Below are positions 1 through 8,617 of a stretch of DNA of 64,000 nt, in pieces. The stretch is from the NCBI GenBank assembly GCA_017614315.1, contig JAGACA010000007.1:132433-196432 (forward strand). Reading direction: 5' to 3'. This DNA is from Clostridia bacterium (GTDB lineage Bacteria; Bacillota; Clostridia; Christensenellales; CAG-138). Under the pieces are notes generated by a model that saw only the letters and a list, made by a program, of their open reading frames with translations, was not told the origin of the DNA and did not search any database. Numbering within the stretch: the first letter of the stretch is position 1; each line of letters opens with the position of its first letter. Made by a program: the position numbers and the translations under genes.

Positions 1-1387
1 CCTTGTCTGTCATGCGCTGGACGATGTAGGGCTTATAGAGATATCCGCCGTTTATCGCCGCGGAGACCGCCGTAACGAGCTGTATCGGCGTCACGGCGAT
101 GCTCTGGCCGAAGCCTATCCTCGCAAGGTCGTTGTCGGTCACGTATTTCTGATGCGTGACTATGCCCGCGGCCTCGCCGAGCATACCGCTTTCGGTCGAA
201 GCTCCGAAGCCGAAGGAGTAGATGTAGTCGTAGAATTTGTCCTTGCCCATCGACAGCGCCATGCGCATGAAAGCGCAGTTGCAGCTGTTTTCGACCGCCT
301 CGGTAAGGCTCTGCGGGCCGTGACCCGAATGCTTCCAGCAGTGCACGGTCTCGCCGTTCACGGAAAGCCCGCCTGTGCAGCTGAAAGCGGAGGCGTTGGT
401 GACCGTCCTCGAATCGAGCGCCGCGGCAAGGGTGATTATCTTGAACGTGGAACCCGGCTCGTAAGCGTCAGTCACGATGCGGTTTCTCGAAAGCCGGTTC
501 AAAAGCTCCATGTCGTCCCTCGGCGGAGCGTTGAGGTCGTAATCGGGCATGGAGGATATCGCGAGTATCGCGCCGGTGGTGCAGTCCATAACGATGCCCT
601 CGGCGCCCTTGGCGTTGTTCGCCGCGACGGCTTCCTGAAGACTGCTTTCGAGAAAACGCTGTATGACGCTGTTGCAGGTCAGCGTCATATTCAGCCCGTC
701 GACGGGGGCGATGTATTCGTCCACGCCGTAGGCGAGGGGATTGCCGGAATTATCCGTTTCGGTGATGCGCTTGCCGTCGGTGCCGGAGAGATAGTCGTTA
801 TAGTAAAGCTCTATCCCCGCCTGACCGTCGTTGTCGACGTTGGTGAAGCCTATCACCTGGGAAAGAAGACTGCCCATGGGATAATAACGCTTCGAGTCCA
901 CGGCGGTGCCGACGCCGCTGCCGAGCTTAAGAGCCTCGACCGCGTCCCTCGTGGCGGAGTCGATCTGCCTTTTGAGCACGATCTCCTGGTACTGGGTGGA
1001 TTTGCACCTCTTCAAAACGGTCTCGTAATTGAGCCCCAAAAGCTCCGAAAGCTCCGTCGCGGCGCGCTCACGGTCACTCGCGGCCATGCGCTTCGGCCAC
1101 AGCACGACCTTATACGCAAGGCCGTTCGTGGCGAGCAGCTTGCCCGTCGAGTCGGTTATTTCCCCCCGGGACGCCGAAATGACGGTAGTTCTGGTCCACT
1201 GCGACAGGGCGGAGCGGGCGATATCCGGTCCCATGATGACCTGGATAACGAACAACAGTACCGTCAAAACAAGAAACAGTATTCCGAATGCAGCAAGCGT
1301 ATGGAGGAGGCGCGCTTTGAACGGCCTCGCGGGCTTGGTGGTCGGGACCGCCAGCTTCAATTTATGCTTCCTGCGCTTAACAGCCAA
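1..1387 (-). CDS. ftsI: FtsI/SpoVD-type class B penicillin-binding protein (3' end outside window)
   Basis: This is a septal or spore-cortex peptidoglycan transpeptidase. I read 462 codons from the reverse strand before the window edge. It has a basic cytoplasmic start, one membrane segment at about residues 32-51, a dimerisation/pedestal region, then the transpeptidase domain with the catalytic motif EPGSTFK (Ser313) and the second motif SCN (368-370). The third motif, KTG, lies beyond the edge, so the C-terminus, including any PASTA domains, is unseen. The start is TTG at 1385-1387, with GGAGGT a few bases upstream. It follows the ftsL-like gene with 19 bases between them. Choosing between FtsI (division) and SpoVD (sporulation) needs the missing part; the operon position fits either. 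Confidence 0.93.
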   Translation of the reverse strand, partial: MAVKRRKHKLKLAVPTTKPARPFKARLLHTLAAFGILFLVLTVLLFVIQVIMGPDIARSALSQWTRTTVISASRGEITDSTGKLLATNGLAYKVVLWPKRMAASDRERAATELSELLGLNYETVLKRCKSTQYQEIVLKRQIDSATRDAVEALKLGSGVGTAVDSKRYYPMGSLLSQVIGFTNVDNDGQAGIELYYNDYLSGTDGKRITETDNSGNPLAYGVDEYIAPVDGLNMTLTCNSVIQRFLESSLQEAVAANNAKGAEGIVMDCTTGAILAISSMPDYDLNAPPRDDMELLNRLSRNRIVTDAYEPGSTFKIITLAAALDSRTVTNASAFSCTGGLSVNGETVHCWKHSGHGPQSLTEAVENSCNCAFMRMALSMGKDKFYDYIYSFGFGASTESGMLGEAAGIVTHQKYVTDNDLARIGFGQSIAVTPIQLVTAVSAAINGGYLYKPYIVQRMTDK

Positions 1388-1406
1388 TTATTCTACCTCC
1401 GGCTAC

Positions 1407-1871
1407 CTACCTTCCGTAATTCTCCGCTGTAGGATAGCTCATGCCTGCCTCCTCGGCGGCGGCGTGCGCCGCTCCGACGTCGATGGAGAACAGGAGGTCA
1501 ACGTTCGTCTTTTCGACCGCGCTTTCCATCTGGGAGACCTTCTTCGTAAGGTTGTTTATCTCCTTCTGCGCCTCCGAGATGTTGTTGAAGCCCGAGATCG
1601 TGATTATGAGGGCTGCGGCCATGGCGAGTATTACGACGACTGCGAGGGTCTTGGGGAGGAACTTGTATTCCCGAAGGACCTCAAGGAGGGTCTTTCTCCT
1701 GGGTCTCGGAGCGACGGGCGTGAGCTTCGGTCGTCTTACGGGCTCGTACGGCTTCGGATCCGCCACCCTGGTGCGGGGAAGCGCCTCGCTTGCAAGAGCG
1801 AGGTTGCCGCGGCTGGGAGCGTAGACTCTGAGTTCGCCGAGCGATTTGACCTTTTCGTTTCCGGTGCTCAT
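1407..1871 (-). CDS. ftsL: FtsL-like septum protein
   Basis: A small bitopic membrane protein of about 154 residues. It has a proline- and arginine-rich cytoplasmic region, one hydrophobic segment (AVVVILAMAAALIITISGF), and a short extracytoplasmic heptad-like coiled coil starting EAQKEINNLTKKV. This architecture, placed between rsmH and the class B PBP, is that of FtsL, which joins the DivIB/DivIC complex at the septum. Sequence identity in FtsL is always low, so position and topology carry the call. I chose ATG at 1871 because GAGGA sits 8 bases upstream; a GTG at 1886 overlapping the rsmH stop would add five residues. Confidence 0.82.
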   Translation of the reverse strand: MSTGNEKVKSLGELRVYAPSRGNLALASEALPRTRVADPKPYEPVRRPKLTPVAPRPRRKTLLEVLREYKFLPKTLAVVVILAMAAALIITISGFNNISEAQKEINNLTKKVSQMESAVEKTNVDLLFSIDVGAAHAAAEEAGMSYPTAENYGR

Positions 1872-1882
1872 TATATTCGTCC

Positions 1883-2839
1883 TCACAGATCGTTATGCGT
1901 TCTTCTTATCGCCCGGAGCTTTGCGCTGCGCGAGCGGGGATTCCTCTCGACCTCCGCCTCATCCGCGGTCAGCGGCTTCGGCGTCAGTATTTCGGCTATC
2001 GGCTTTTTCCCGCAGATACATACGGGAGCCGAGGGGGGACAGGTGCAGGGGTCTTTGAGCTCCCTGAACACGTTCTTCACTATCCTGTCTTCAAGGGAGT
2101 GGAACGTGATCACGGCGAGCACTCCGTCGGGAGCCAGCAGCTCCGCCGCGCCGCGTATCGCGCGCTCGAGGCCGTCGAGCTCCGAATTGACTTCGATGCG
2201 TATCGCCTGGAAGGTGCGCCTCGCCGGGTGCGGGCCCTCCCTTCGGGCGGGAGCGGGTATCGCGGATCTTATTATCTCGGCAAGCTCCGTCGTGGTCTCG
2301 ATCGGGCGCTTCTCGCGGCGGGATACGATCGCGCCTGCGATCCTTCCCGCGAAACGCTCTTCGCCGTAATCGCGGATCACGCGGAACAGCCTGTCCCTGT
2401 CGTAAGCGTTGACCACGTCGAAAGCGGATAAAGCCTGGGATCTGTCCATCCTCATATCGAGGGGCGCTTCTGTGCCGTAGGAGAATCCGCGCTGCCCGTC
2501 GTCGAGCTGATGAGAGCTGACGCCGAGGTCGAGTATTATGCCGTCGACAGCGGTCAATCCGTATTCCCCGAGGGGGAGTATAGCCTTCATATCGAAGAAA
2601 TTTCCGCGGACAGCACGGAAATTCTTGTAACCGGACAGCCTCTTTTCCGCCTCGCGGACGGCGTCCTCATCGCGGTCGATGCCGAAGTGTATGCCCGTTT
2701 CGGGAAGCCTTTCGAGTATCCCCTCGCTGTGGCCTCCTCCGCCGAGAGTGCCGTCCACGGTCGCTCTCGCGCGCTCGGGCTTAATGAGATCGAGCACCTC
2801 GCCGAGCATTATCGGAGTGTGGTAAGCGCTCTCCGTCAT
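1883..2839 (-). CDS. rsmH: 16S rRNA (cytosine1402-N4)-methyltransferase RsmH
   Basis: It transfers a methyl group from S-adenosylmethionine to N4 of C1402 in the ribosomal decoding centre. The 318-residue length is usual for the family. The SAM-binding signature is present as DGTLGGGGHS (about residues 29-38), followed by the second signature LDLGVSSHQLDDGQRGFSY and the C-terminal TFHSLEDRIVKN. The gene starts 3 bases after the mraZ stop and its stop nearly touches the ftsL-like gene, so the four division genes form one transcript. Nothing is missing or disrupted. Confidence 0.98.
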   Translation of the reverse strand: MTESAYHTPIMLGEVLDLIKPERARATVDGTLGGGGHSEGILERLPETGIHFGIDRDEDAVREAEKRLSGYKNFRAVRGNFFDMKAILPLGEYGLTAVDGIILDLGVSSHQLDDGQRGFSYGTEAPLDMRMDRSQALSAFDVVNAYDRDRLFRVIRDYGEERFAGRIAGAIVSRREKRPIETTTELAEIIRSAIPAPARREGPHPARRTFQAIRIEVNSELDGLERAIRGAAELLAPDGVLAVITFHSLEDRIVKNVFRELKDPCTCPPSAPVCICGKKPIAEILTPKPLTADEAEVERNPRSRSAKLRAIRRTHNDL

Positions 2840-2842
2840 CTT

Positions 2843-3325
2843 TTACTGATCCTGACGGGGCGGGAGGTTCCTCACCTCGTCGGCGTTCTTCTCAAGCTCT
2901 TCACGCATCCTGATCTCGTCGTACGCCTTGTTGTTCCTTTCGAGCGCCTCGGGATTCCAGATCTCGAAGACGGGATTGGAGGAACGAAGGTTCGCGGTCA
3001 GCACGGCCGTGCCCTTTATGCCGGCGTACTCGAGGTTCGCGGTGTTTATCGTGATCCTGCGCTTCGGGTCGAAGTGACATTCGCAGGCATACTGCAGAAG
3101 ATTACGCGCAGCGTCGTTGTATCTGTTGGAGGTGGCGGGGTTGTGAGCGAAATCGTTGACCGTTGCGTTATACGCCGCGGTGGGCATAGCGGTAAGGAAG
3201 CGCTCCTTGGAATCGGACACGTCGCGCGTGATTATCACGAACTCGCCTATGTCCTGATGCCAGAGCGTCGGCACGATCAAACGGTTCTGGGAATCGACCG
3301 TTACGTTATAGCTTCCGACGATCAA
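2843..3325 (-). CDS. mraZ: Transcriptional regulator MraZ
   Basis: First gene of the division and cell-wall operon. MraZ is a DNA-binding protein with two AbrB/SpoVT-like swapped-hairpin domains that represses its own operon in the species studied. Both half-motifs are visible but divergent: DSQNRLIVP near the N-terminus and FDPKRRITI in the middle, where the family usually has D-x-K/Q-G-R. Length (160 residues) is normal. The start is TTG at 3323-3325, preceded by AAGGAGG at a spacing of 8. A consensus promoter and repeated GGG/CCC boxes lie immediately upstream, consistent with autoregulation, which I infer rather than see. Confidence 0.92.
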   Translation of the reverse strand: MIVGSYNVTVDSQNRLIVPTLWHQDIGEFVIITRDVSDSKERFLTAMPTAAYNATVNDFAHNPATSNRYNDAARNLLQYACECHFDPKRRITINTANLEYAGIKGTAVLTANLRSSNPVFEIWNPEALERNNKAYDEIRMREELEKNADEVRNLPPRQDQ

Positions 3326-3393
3326 ACGACCCGCCTCCTTTCCGACTTGGTGATGGGTGGTGAAAATATCCCATACTCTACGATGGTAACCCC

Positions 3394-3422
3394 ATTTTAA
3401 CAGACGTATTATGCGTTGTCAA
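3394..3422 (-). promoter_or_regulatory. Sigma-A promoter of the mraZ division operon
   Basis: Perfect TTGACA at 3417-3422 and TAAAAT at 3394-3399 on the reverse strand, with a 17-base spacer. Transcription should start near 3387, giving a leader of about 60 bases before the mraZ TTG. Confidence 0.88.
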
Positions 3423-3486
3423 CCCTATTTGGGACTTTTTAATAAAAAAATTTCCCAAGAAAGGACTAATTGACCCTATTTTGGGT
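3422..3486. repeat. Paired ACCC-N-GGG operator-like boxes upstream of mraZ
   Basis: ACCCTATTTGGGA at 3422-3434 and ACCCTATTTTGGGT at 3473-3486 are near-identical and each is partly palindromic. The first abuts the -35 element of the mraZ promoter. A third GGG/CCC element (TTTCCCAAG) lies between them. MraZ is known to bind repeated short G-rich boxes, so these are candidate operators; no binding is shown here. Confidence 0.5.
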
Positions 3487-3495
3487 GTATAAAAA

Positions 3496-3529
3496 GCGTC
3501 CCGCCCCTACGGAAAGAGGGGCGGGACGC
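3496..3529 (-). terminator. Strong hairpin with U-tract on the minus strand
   Basis: A perfect 13-base-pair stem (3496-3508 with 3517-3529) has an 8-base loop and is followed by five U residues only when read leftward. It would end leftward transcription just before the mraZ promoter, although no leftward gene precedes it. Confidence 0.6.
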
Positions 3530-3570
3530 GAAAAACGGCCGAAAAAGCGCTTCCCGGGCGCCAAATCGGA

Positions 3571-3599
3571 TTGACTTTTTTCGTATATAATGCTATATT
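3571..3599 (+). promoter_or_regulatory. Promoter of the HerA-like ATPase gene
   Basis: TTGACT at 3571-3576 and TATATT at 3594-3599 with a 17-base spacer; the -10 is extended by TG at 3591-3592. The ATG follows at 3636 after a GGAG ribosome binding site. Confidence 0.8.
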
Positions 3600-3635
3600 G
3601 GTCTTGCTGAAAATCTTTTAACGGAGATATTTGAT

Positions 3636-5144
3636 ATGCTTAAGGACGGTAAGGTATTTGTCGGAAAGGGAAATACGGAAACGTACATCCTGCCGAACAT
3701 GGCCAACAGGCACGGACTCATATCGGGCGCGACCGGCACGGGCAAGACGATCACGCTCAAGGTAATGGCGGAGAGCTTTTCCGACATGGGCGTGCCGGTG
3801 TTCCTCGCCGACGTCAAGGGCGATCTCGCCGGCTGCGTAAAGGCGGGCGATTTTTCTAAGATAGAAAAGCGCGTCGCGAATCTCGGCATCGCTCCCGGGG
3901 ATTTCCCGATGAAGAGCTACCCGGTCAGGTTCTGGGACGTTTTCGGCGAAGGCGGGCATCCGGTCAGGACGACCGTCAGCGACATGGGCGCGACGCTGCT
4001 TTCAAGGCTCCTCGGGCTCACCGACGTTCAGACCGGCGTCCTGTCTATCGTGTTCCGCATGGCGGACGACAAGGGCTGGCTCCTCCTCGATCTTAAGGAT
4101 CTCCGAGCCATGGTCGCGTACGCCGTCGAGCACGCTGCCGAGGTGCTTAACGTATACGGCAACATATCGAAGCAGTCCGCCGGCGCGATCCAGAGGGCGC
4201 TCCTGCAGCTCGAGGACGCGGGCGGCGACATATTCTTCGGCGAACCCGACGTTGACATACACGACTGGATGGTCACGGATGACAACGGCCGCGGCTATAT
4301 AAACGTGTTCCACTGCGCAAAGCTCTACCGCTCGCCGCTTTTATACTCGACCTTCATGCTGTGGCTCCTCGCCGAGCTTTTCGAGGAGCTTCCCGAGGTC
4401 GGCGATCCCGAGAAGCCCAAGCTCGTGTTCTTCTTCGATGAAGCGCATCTTCTGTTCAGCGACGCGCCGAAGGCGCTGCGCGACAATATAGAGCAGGTCG
4501 TCAAGCTGATAAGGAGTAAGGGCGTGGGCGTCTATTTTATCACCCAGCAGCCCTCCGACGTGCCCGATCCGATACTCGCGCAGCTGGGCAACCGCGTACA
4601 GCACGCTCTCCGCGCGTTTACCCCGGCCGAGCAGAAGGCCATCAAGGCGGCGGCGCAGACGTTCCGCGTCAACCCCGAATTCGACACCGAGGAGGCGATA
4701 ATGGCTCTCGGCACGGGCGAAGCGGTCGTCAGCTTCCTTGACGAAAAGGGCCGTCCGACTATCGCGGAGCGCGTTACGGTGCTTCCCCCGCAGTCCATGA
4801 TGGGCGCGATCGACGACGAGCGCAGGAAGGCGGAGATACAGGCCTCCGATATTTACGGCAAATACGACGTCCCGATCGACAACGAATCCGCGTACGAGCT
4901 CATCAACGCCGACAGGGCGGAGCAGGAAAAGAAGATAGCCGAGGAGAGGGAAAAGGCGGAGAAGGAAAAGGAAAAGGCCGCAAAGGAAAAGGAAAAGAGC
5001 GCCAAGCAAAGCTCAAAGAAAAAGACCTCGTCAAGGCGCAAGTCGAGCGTTCTCGGCAAGGCGGCGTCGACCGCGGCCAACACCATCGGCCGCGAGGTCG
5101 GGAAGAGCCTCATAAGAGGCATCCTCGGCATATTCAAAAAGTAA
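3636..5144 (+). CDS. DUF853-family HerA-like ATPase
   Basis: A 502-residue P-loop ATPase of the HerA/FtsK type (DUF853). Walker A is GATGTGKT at residues 31-38 and Walker B is [13 protein letters not shown] at about residue 266. Family members are hexameric DNA-translocase-like ATPases of unsettled role, often described as helicase HerA-like. After the catalytic core, residues of about 425-470 are a run of Lys, Glu and Ala predicted to form a charged coiled coil, followed by a basic tail. The gene stands alone with its own promoter upstream and a two-way terminator downstream, so its context gives no partner. Cytoplasmic; no membrane segments. Confidence 0.9.
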   Translation: MLKDGKVFVGKGNTETYILPNMANRHGLISGATGTGKTITLKVMAESFSDMGVPVFLADVKGDLAGCVKAGDFSKIEKRVANLGIAPGDFPMKSYPVRFWDVFGEGGHPVRTTVSDMGATLLSRLLGLTDVQTGVLSIVFRMADDKGWLLLDLKDLRAMVAYAVEHAAEVLNVYGNISKQSAGAIQRALLQLEDAGGDIFFGEPDVDIHDWMVTDDNGRGYINVFHCAKLYRSPLLYSTFMLWLLAELFEELPEVGDPEKPKLVFFFDEAHLLFSDAPKALRDNIEQVVKLIRSKGVGVYFITQQPSDVPDPILAQLGNRVQHALRAFTPAEQKAIKAAAQTFRVNPEFDTEEAIMALGTGEAVVSFLDEKGRPTIAERVTVLPPQSMMGAIDDERRKAEIQASDIYGKYDVPIDNESAYELINADRAEQEKKIAEEREKAEKEKEKAAKEKEKSAKQSSKKKTSSRRKSSVLGKAASTAANTIGREVGKSLIRGILGIFKK

Positions 5145-5211
5145 ATATGTTCAAAACCATACGGGGATCACGATCCCCGAAATTATAAAAACCCGAATCA
5201 AAGTAAAAAAC

Positions 5212-5243
5212 AAGCATGGGCTTCAAGCGTTTGACCCATGCTT
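5212..5243. terminator. Two-way terminator between the ATPase and VanZ-like genes
   Basis: The stem AAGCATGGG (5212-5220) pairs with CCCATGCTT (5235-5243). It is followed by TTCTTT on the plus strand and GTTTTTT on the minus strand, so it can serve both converging genes. Confidence 0.75.
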
Positions 5244-5309
5244 TCTTTACGGTGATGAGTGGTTTTAACGAGGCGTGCGAATATGGACGCCGGGTCTTTT
5301 TTGTACGGT

Positions 5310-5810
5310 TCAGAAATTGACGCCCCAAAGGAACATATACACAAACAGCGCGAGGAGCTGGAGAACGAGCAGCGTCCACGATACGACGGGCACGGCCTTG
5401 TCCTTCAAAAGCTTCTTTATCGGTATAAAGAGCAGTACGCCGATCGCCGTGCCGAGCGTGTTGTTGATAAGGTCGGTCACGTCGGACGTGCCTATCGCGA
5501 AAACGTACTGCGCCGTTTCGAACGCAAGGCTCAAGCCGAACCCCGCGAGTATCCTCGCCCAGATCTTCTTGGGGAACTCAAGCATGGACAGATACATTCC
5601 GAGAGGTATGAACGCGACGACGTTCATGACCAGCTCCTCGACTACCGTCCGGTTTATCGCGACGGGACGGTAATACGGGATCAGTATCAGCTCACGGAAG
5701 CGATATGCGTTTGAAATATTGAGATCGAGCTTGAATATCACAAGAAAAACGAGAAGCAGCAGATAAAGAACGAACCCGATCACGCATACGGTCTTTCCTC
5801 TTGTTTTCAT
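5310..5810 (-). CDS. VanZ-like membrane protein
   Basis: A 166-residue integral membrane protein with about four hydrophobic segments. The VanZ-family signature is visible: a conserved stretch around LVMNVVAFIPLGMYL followed by the short loop and ETAQYV. VanZ was named for low-level teicoplanin resistance in enterococci, but most homologues, like this one, have no established function. The gene is monocistronic. Its promoter (5842-5870) contains an inverted repeat that looks like an operator, so expression is probably controlled. The ribosome binding site is GGAGGTGAAG before the ATG at 5810. Confidence 0.88.
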   Translation of the reverse strand: MKTRGKTVCVIGFVLYLLLLVFLVIFKLDLNISNAYRFRELILIPYYRPVAINRTVVEELVMNVVAFIPLGMYLSMLEFPKKIWARILAGFGLSLAFETAQYVFAIGTSDVTDLINNTLGTAIGVLLFIPIKKLLKDKAVPVVSWTLLVLQLLALFVYMFLWGVNF

Positions 5811-5827
5811 TCTTCACCTCCGCAAAG

Positions 5828-5870
5828 TTACTGTATTAGGAATATTAACACAGTAATAACGGCTTGTCAA
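5828..5870 (-). promoter_or_regulatory. VanZ-like gene promoter with an operator-like dyad
   Basis: TTGACA at 5865-5870 and TAATAT at 5842-5847 on the reverse strand are separated by exactly 17 bases. The perfect inverted repeat TTACTGT (5828-5834) / ACAGTAA (5850-5856) brackets the -10 element, a typical repressor position. Confidence 0.75.
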
Positions 5871-5883
5871 CCCCGCGGAGGGA

Positions 5884-7272
5884 TCAATCCTTCACGTCCG
5901 CTGTCAGGTCGTGCACCCACGTGCGCTTCCTGATAAGTATGAAGCCGACGATGCATTTGATAAGATCGAGGCAGCGGACGATCACGAACATGGGAAGTAT
6001 GGGCAGCGCGGTGAACCGCGAAAGCACGAACGCGACGGGGACGCAGACCGCCCACACGAAGCCCGAGTCGAAGAAGAACGTGATAAGCGTCTTTCCGCCG
6101 GAGCGGATCGTGAAATAGCTCGCGTTGGTGTACGCGTCGACCGGCATCATGCACGCCGACACGAGCAGCAGATCGCACGCAAGCGCCTTTACTCCCGCGG
6201 TCGTGTTGTAAACGTTCGGAACGAGCGGAGCTACCGCCGCCATGACTATGCCGGTGAGGGTGCAGAGGAGCACCGAGAAGGTGATCAGCTTTCTGTCCTC
6301 GTCGACCGCCTTTTCCGTCTCGCCCGCGCCGAGGAGCTGACCGACGATAATGGATACGGTCGAGCCCATCGCGAAGAACGAGCAGAAGAACAGGTTCGAT
6401 ATCGTGGCGGAGATGTTGACCGCCGACACGACCTCAAGGCCGCGTTCGGAATAGCACTGGTTAAGCATCGTCATGCCGCTCGACCAGAGCACCTCGTTGA
6501 GGAGAAGGGGGAGCCCCTTTATGATGATGTTTTTGCAGAGCCCGCGCGGCACCCTGAACGACCTGAACAGTCCGTCCGCGAAGGGGCAGCGCGCCTTGTG
6601 AGTATGCGTCCAGACGACTACGACGCCGAGCTCGACGAAGCGGCTCGTGACTGTGGCGATCGCCGCGCCGACCACGCCGAGGGCGGGGAAGCCGAGCTTG
6701 CCGAATATGAGCACCCAGTTGAGCCCGAGATTGACGAATATCGCAGCAATGCCCGCGGTCATCGGGACGACCGTCTCGCCCGTTTCGCGCAGAGTGCCGG
6801 AATAGACCTGCGACATGGCGAAGGGGATCAGCTGGATGAGCATCACCAGCATATAGCTCCGCCCGTAGGCGAGCGTCGCCGCGAGGTCGAGCTCCTCCTC
6901 GCCCTGATGCAGGAACAGCGATATCAGCCGCTCTCCGCGGGTGAGGAACAGGACGGCGAATACGGCGACCGCGCCGAACACAATGAAGAACTTGAAGCGC
7001 ACGGTGTGCCGCACGCCCTCGACGTCGCCCTTGCCGTGAAACTGCGTGGTGAAGATCCCCGCGCCGGAGATGCCGCCGAATATGCAGAGAATGAATACGA
7101 ACATGAGCTGGTTGACTATCGCGACGCCGCTCATGGGCTCCGTCCCGAGTCTGCCGACCATTATGTTATCCAGAAGGCTCACGAAATTGGTGATGACGTT
7201 CTGTATCAGAATGGGTATCATCACCGAGAAGAGTTTTCTGTAAAAAGCCTTGTCTCCGAAGTATTTTCTCAT
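5884..7272 (-). CDS. MATE family efflux transporter
   Basis: A 462-residue polytopic membrane protein with about twelve hydrophobic segments in two homologous MatE halves. It opens with the typical sequence IPILIQNVITNFVSLLDNIM, followed by MVGRLGT and the AIVNQL helix. MATE proteins export cationic drugs or metabolites in exchange for Na+ or H+; the substrate cannot be read from the sequence. The gene shares no obvious terminator with the small membrane protein upstream (19-base gap), so the two may be co-transcribed. A second, distinct MATE gene lies at 37709-39121. Confidence 0.93.
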   Translation of the reverse strand: MRKYFGDKAFYRKLFSVMIPILIQNVITNFVSLLDNIMVGRLGTEPMSGVAIVNQLMFVFILCIFGGISGAGIFTTQFHGKGDVEGVRHTVRFKFFIVFGAVAVFAVLFLTRGERLISLFLHQGEEELDLAATLAYGRSYMLVMLIQLIPFAMSQVYSGTLRETGETVVPMTAGIAAIFVNLGLNWVLIFGKLGFPALGVVGAAIATVTSRFVELGVVVVWTHTHKARCPFADGLFRSFRVPRGLCKNIIIKGLPLLLNEVLWSSGMTMLNQCYSERGLEVVSAVNISATISNLFFCSFFAMGSTVSIIVGQLLGAGETEKAVDEDRKLITFSVLLCTLTGIVMAAVAPLVPNVYNTTAGVKALACDLLLVSACMMPVDAYTNASYFTIRSGGKTLITFFFDSGFVWAVCVPVAFVLSRFTALPILPMFVIVRCLDLIKCIVGFILIRKRTWVHDLTADVKD

Positions 7273-7291
7273 GGGTCTTCCGTTAAAGCGG

Positions 7292-7840
7292 TCATTTCAT
7301 GAATTTGAGCCTCGGTCGGAGCTTCCTTTCGTAAAAGAGCTCCGATATGCGTATCATCACGTCCCAGACGAGGAGTATAAGGACGAGCGCAGCGTCGAAC
7401 GCGAGCCACACGGCGAGCCCCGACTCCGATATCTCGTCGAGCACCGACTGAAGCCTGAAAACGAATATGAGGAACAGATACATCGCGGCGAGCGCCGACG
7501 CGAAGAAGACGAGCTTGACGACGATCCGCACGGCGCGGTAGGGGATCCTGCCGACAGGCCCGCGCAGCACGGGGTAATACCCGACGAAAACGTAAAAGAA
7601 CGCGAGCTCCTTGTCGGGCGAAAGGAGCGCCGTCACGACGGCGGTCGCGGCATACGCGAGGAGCGCCGCCCCGGGGCCGAACTCGCGCTTGACCGGAGCG
7701 AGGAACAGCGCGGCGACCAGCGGAGCCGCGTAAGTCATTACGGCAAAAAGCCCTCCCGCAAGCATTATTACGGCGCCGAGCGCCGCGGTCATGCCGCAGA
7801 AGGCGACCTTGAGTGCTGTGTTTTTACGGCTTTTGTCCAA
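7292..7840 (-). CDS. Multi-pass membrane protein of unknown function
   Basis: I do not recognise this 182-residue protein with certainty. It has a basic N-terminus and about five hydrophobic stretches, starting at VAFCGMTAALGAVIMLAGG, which resembles the first helix of ECF-transporter S components and DUF2232-type proteins. A basic tail follows the last helix. It lies 14 bases downstream of the DUF1292 gene and so probably belongs to the ireB-ruvX transcript. An S-component role is a guess; no ECF ATPase is nearby. Confidence 0.72.
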   Translation of the reverse strand: MDKSRKNTALKVAFCGMTAALGAVIMLAGGLFAVMTYAAPLVAALFLAPVKREFGPGAALLAYAATAVVTALLSPDKELAFFYVFVGYYPVLRGPVGRIPYRAVRIVVKLVFFASALAAMYLFLIFVFRLQSVLDEISESGLAVWLAFDAALVLILLVWDVMIRISELFYERKLRPRLKFMK

Positions 7841-7854
7841 TCGTGGAAAGCGGT

Positions 7855-8151
7855 TTACCGATCCCCGCCGTCTTCGTCGTCGTCCTCGCCGTCAAGGAGC
7901 TCGCAGAACACCTCGAACAGCTCGTCGAGCAGGACCTCGTTCTCGACGGGCTCGAGCCCGTCCTCGCCGTCGGCCTTGACGATGTGCATGAAGACGATAT
8001 CTGCCTCGTCGTCATCCTCGCTCGTCGTGTCGGGGGTAAGCGCCATATAGCGCTCGTCCTCGTACATGAAGGTGAGCACGTGGATGAACGTTATCTCGTT
8101 CCCGCCCTCGTCTATGAGGGTGATCTCCGAAGCTTCGTATTCCTGTTCCAT
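7855..8151 (-). CDS. DUF1292 protein (YrzB-like)
   Basis: A 98-residue acidic protein. The N-terminal two thirds match DUF1292 (start ITLIDEGGNEITFIHVLTF, then YEDERYMAL and ADIVFMHI), and the C-terminus is almost purely Asp and Glu. The family is found next to ruvX and ireB throughout the Firmicutes and has no established function. The gene follows ruvX by 18 bases in the same operon. Confidence 0.92.
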   Translation of the reverse strand: MEQEYEASEITLIDEGGNEITFIHVLTFMYEDERYMALTPDTTSEDDDEADIVFMHIVKADGEDGLEPVENEVLLDELFEVFCELLDGEDDDEDGGDR

Positions 8152-8169
8152 ATGTTTTTCCTTTCGGTT

Positions 8170-8592
8170 TTATTTGACGGGATGGAGGGTCATATAGCCC
8201 TCGAGTATCACCTGCGCGGCGAGCTTGTCGACAACCTTGCGCCGCTTCTGCCACTTGAGCTCCGCCTCATAAAGGAACCGCTCCGCCGCCATGGTCGAGA
8301 GCCTTTCGTCGTAAAAATCGTGCTCGCCGTCCCAGCCGTCGGTAACGAGCGCCGCGAACGCCTTTACCTTGTCGCAGGCGGGGCCGTAGGAGCCGTCCAT
8401 ATTGCGGGGCAGGCCGAACACGATAACGCACGGCGCCCATTTCTTCGCCGCCTCGCGGATATACGCCGCGTCGCGCCCGTCGTCGCCCGTGCGGGTATAG
8501 GTCTCAAGCCCCTGCGCCGTAAAGCCCAGAGCGTCCGTTACGGCAAGGCCTATCCTCCTGTCTCCGACGTCCACGCCGAAATATCTTATCAT
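8170..8592 (-). CDS. ruvX: RuvX/YqgF family RNase H-fold protein
   Basis: A 140-residue member of the YqgF family. Family members act in pre-16S rRNA 5'-end maturation and have been called putative Holliday junction resolvases. The RNase H-fold motifs are visible: FGVDVGDRRIGLAVTD at the N-terminus (catalytic Asp), GLPRNMDGS in the middle and YDERLSTMAAER (catalytic Glu) near residue 95. It is the third gene of the ireB operon, 25 bases downstream of the aldo/keto reductase. Length is normal for the family. Confidence 0.95.
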   Translation of the reverse strand: MIRYFGVDVGDRRIGLAVTDALGFTAQGLETYTRTGDDGRDAAYIREAAKKWAPCVIVFGLPRNMDGSYGPACDKVKAFAALVTDGWDGEHDFYDERLSTMAAERFLYEAELKWQKRRKVVDKLAAQVILEGYMTLHPVK

Positions 8593-8617
8593 TTTGCGTT
8601 CCTTTCGTATAAGGCGG

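Noticed and set aside
152..2369. Long plus-strand frames over the division cluster
   Set aside because: They are antisense to ftsI, ftsL and rsmH, which have clear motifs and ribosome binding sites; high GC opens such shadow frames across the window.
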